Source: Epiperipatus broadwayi (lineage: Eukaryota > Onychophora > Udeonychophora > Euonychophora > Peripatidae). Taken from it: a stretch of 64,000 nucleotides of DNA. The translations under genes were made by a program, and so were the position numbers. The stretch covers positions 806,001-870,000 of the forward strand of contig JAQFVV010006354.1 in assembly GCA_028023455.1 (NCBI GenBank), written 5' to 3'. How positions within the stretch are numbered: position 1 is the first letter of the stretch; each line of letters opens with the position of its first letter. The notes beneath the pieces were generated by a model. It was given only the letters and a program-made list of their open reading frames with translations, was not told the origin of the DNA and did not search any database. Positions 61,541 to 64,000 of this stretch are shown here, piece after piece.

Positions 61541-64000
61541 GTCCAGTACAATATATATATATATATATTATAAACAAAAATGCAAGTTAAAAAACTTGGT
61601 AACGCTTGTATTTATGTCCACAGATGGCGTTCTACCAAAAACACCGAACAAGCGTATGTTTTGTTTACATAAACGTCAGAGTAGCATTCACTATCTCTAA
61701 CTATAATTCCACTTTCAGATCATGATTTCAAGCTATTTGTGACCTTCCCACTAATCTAACTAGTCATAAATGAATCAAGCCCCAAGTTGATGCACCAAAA
61801 TCCACTTCTGTGACCTTCTCTTATAATCATCAACTAATCTAGACTCATGTTTGGTGCTATAATCTGCCTTTATGACCTGCCCTTTGAACGCTGGAATCAT
61901 ATATATGAATCTGGCTGCACATTTTCATGGCACCAAATCCACCCTTTGTAACATATCATACTCTTATTATCAAGACTATAAGCATAAAGAAACAAAAAGG
62001 TTAAACTAACAAAATGATTCCTGTATTGAATAAAACTAGCATGAAACTATAGAACTAAAGAAGATCACAAGGTGATTAATAAAGATAATAACTTCTGGTC
62101 AAACCAGCTTTAAAATTCACACAAACAAAATGTGATGAGTTGAATTTGATATTCAGCAAACTAATAAATAACTAATAATTATATCCTTGGAATGATTATG
62201 AAATTAAACTTATAAATGAAATGATAAGTAAATTATGATGTAGATGATTAAATGGATGCTGAAAAGAAGTAATAATTAAATAGTAGAATGAAATAAGTCT
62301 AAGAATGAAGGGAAAAGAACAAAGACGTATGAGAATAATGAATGATTAAGGTAATGATAAAAGAAGAGTTAATGAATAGTTAAAATGATAAAGAATAAAA
62401 GTTAATGTATGATTAATTAATTATGATAATGAATTAATGTTAAATGAGAATGAATAAATAAAGGAACGTGAACAATGTTGATGATGGAGACAAAAATCTT
62501 AGATTATAAACTAATATTGTATTAAATGGTGAGAAGATAAGCTAAATAAAATTAGGGATTCCAAGCTTGACAACCAGAATATTTACCATGAAGTTAAAAC
62601 AAGCTATACTTTTTATAACAAAAAAATAATTTATACCTTAAAGTTTGGTTGACTTTCATAAAACAATGAAAGTAATCTATTTTCAAGTCTAATTATAATA
62701 AATAACTAGCTATAATATTTACTACAAATTCAAATTCTATCTTGAAACTTAACAACTAATTCTTCTCAGGGTTCAAACACTCAAAAATCATTGTACAAAA
62801 TATACTAGGGTCAGTGAGAGGGATTTTACCACTACCCAAATATAATGCACAAGACAGCTCTCAATATAAACTAAAATTAACAACTATATTTAGCAGTTAC
62901 ACATAAACTTTATGAACTCAACAACTCTTATAACTTTAATATTTAAGAAATAAAAATAACTTTCTAATAAACAAACACAATAACTTACCAAATTCCTTTC
63001 TCAAATAATTATAAACCATGTGATCAAGATCAACTGATTAAATCAATATTATGTTCATCTTTTAATATATTACTTAAAATAATATGTACTTTAAGTTATT
63101 AACATTTTGATTATTGTGTGATGATGCATTAGATGTACTCTTAAGTGATAGGGCTTAACAAAATTATTTTGGTATATTAACCAATAGTTAATTTTACTAT
63201 ATTGGTCAATGATGATTTCAATATATAATCTTTTGATATGTCGATAGCAATAACAATAATAGTGTGTATGGTGATTAGCAATAAGAATATAGGCCACTAA
63301 ATACATTTTTTTAAACACAACAAGCTTTATTTACAATATTTACAAAATTTATTTCAGACTCATTGTCTGAAATAAAACCAATACACCAAATTAAACTAAG
63401 GGATGGAGAAATACTTGGTATCCCATTGACCATATTCTTAGTCAATACAACCAGCTTATACAATGATATTCAAAGTATCACTTATTACTGTTTAGTCTAT
63501 CTTAAAGAATAAGATAATGAAACCTTATTTAAGCTGAACTCGCACTTACATTACAAAAACAACAGTGTATTGAGGACTTTAGGGTATGCCCAAATTTTAA
63601 ATTTAGAATTCAAAAGTTATAAAGTAGTGCATTATACCAAAGTCATTTCTTTTATCAGAATGTGTTAAGGGCAATTATCATACTCTGCACAATTAATAAT
63701 TGATTAAAATTTGAGATGAATAGGTTTAGTGTATTAAAGTAGGAACAGACATCAAAAATCAAATACACACATGTCACTAAAACATTGCCTATGTCCACAA
63801 CCTAATCATTGAATAGTTAACTGATCTTACCAATCCATTGGCAAATCACTACTTAATGAAGATAAATCCACACTGCCCACATGCATCTCTTGCTCTTACG
63901 TCTATAAGTTCTACAAATACAAGTATGTTTTGGGTTTGGTCTGTCTATAAACTGATGAAGATCCTACACCATCATAAAACACTATTATAATTAGGCAAAC
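61541..64000. other. AT-rich DNA with small repeats, no gene recognised
   Basis: A short (TA)n run at 61551-61569 is preceded by AGTACAATATA. A less AT-rich stretch covers 61600-61980, and an irregular AATGAATAA/GATAA-type patch covers about 62210-62470. A 12-bp perfect hairpin lies at 63348-63376. No protein or RNA gene was recognised. Confidence 0.45.
63348..63376. repeat. 12-bp perfect hairpin
   Basis: TTTATTTCAGAC and its exact reverse complement GTCTGAAATAAA are separated by the 5-base loop TCATT. No T-run or gene context makes this a terminator; it is recorded as a structure only. Confidence 0.8.

Noticed and set aside
1-64000. CRISPR array, bacterial operon or prophage
   Set aside because: There are no short direct repeats with regular unique spacers, no dense gene packing and no ribosome-binding-site patterns; the LINE, SINE and microsatellite content is that of an animal genome.

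Overview
This is a strongly AT-rich stretch of nuclear DNA from an invertebrate animal. By eye about three quarters of the bases are A or T, with many (TA)n runs and long poly-A/T tracts. I found no host protein-coding gene, no intact tRNA or rRNA gene, no CRISPR array and nothing prokaryotic. What can be recognised is transposon sequence: RTE-type LINEs, remnants of other non-LTR elements, a gag-like fragment, a tRNA-derived SINE, and candidate DNA transposons and foldback elements. The repertoire fits a mollusc, arthropod or cnidarian with an AT-rich genome; the sequence alone does not settle which. The window reads as intergenic or large-intron DNA.

Layout. 0-8 kb: AT-rich sequence with two diverged local duplications (about 2.04-2.45 and 2.87-3.28 kb) and, on the minus strand, a CR1/jockey-like LINE remnant (3.92-5.58 kb: PHD-like ORF1 and the start of an endonuclease). 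8.2-11.3 kb: decayed minus-strand RTE copy split by a long (ACT)n array. 11.6-12.2 kb: scrap of another LINE reverse transcriptase. 13.5-17.1 kb: decayed minus-strand Tx1/L1-like element. 19.5 kb: first copy of a tRNA-only SINE. 20.8-22.8 kb: plus-strand RTE remnant with an internal insertion, followed directly by a foldback element (22.84-23.19 kb). 25.5-26.45 kb: element with 16-bp terminal inverted repeats. 29.6-31.2 kb: minus-strand RTE remnant.

32.49-35.73 kb: the best-preserved element, a full-length plus-strand RTE retrotransposon bounded by an 11-bp target-site duplication. Its single pol reading frame is broken by one in-frame stop and two frameshifts. It sits between inverted copies of another dispersed repeat (repeat A). 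37.76 kb: second SINE copy, with a perfect 14-bp target-site duplication. 39.5-43.9 kb: repeat C split by a minus-strand RTE-like LINE; an uninterrupted relative of repeat C lies at 46.26-47.77 kb. 44.15-45.96 kb: minus-strand gag-like remnant with a coiled coil and capsid-like region. 48.37-49.22 kb: large inverted repeat. 49.22-50.10 kb: abutting element with piggyBac-like TTAA ends. 50.88-51.07 kb: perfect 96-bp tandem duplication. 51.79-51.89 kb: third SINE copy. 52-64 kb: AT-rich DNA with microsatellites and (TA)-cored hairpins and nothing I can assign.

How the parts relate. The RTE copies could have supplied reverse transcriptase for the SINE, but the SINE tails ((TAA)n, (TA)n, poly-A) differ from the RTE 3' end ((GAT)n), so that pairing is unproven. 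The nested insertions give a relative chronology: repeats A and C are older than the LINEs now lying between or inside their copies. All coordinates and alignments were made by eye.
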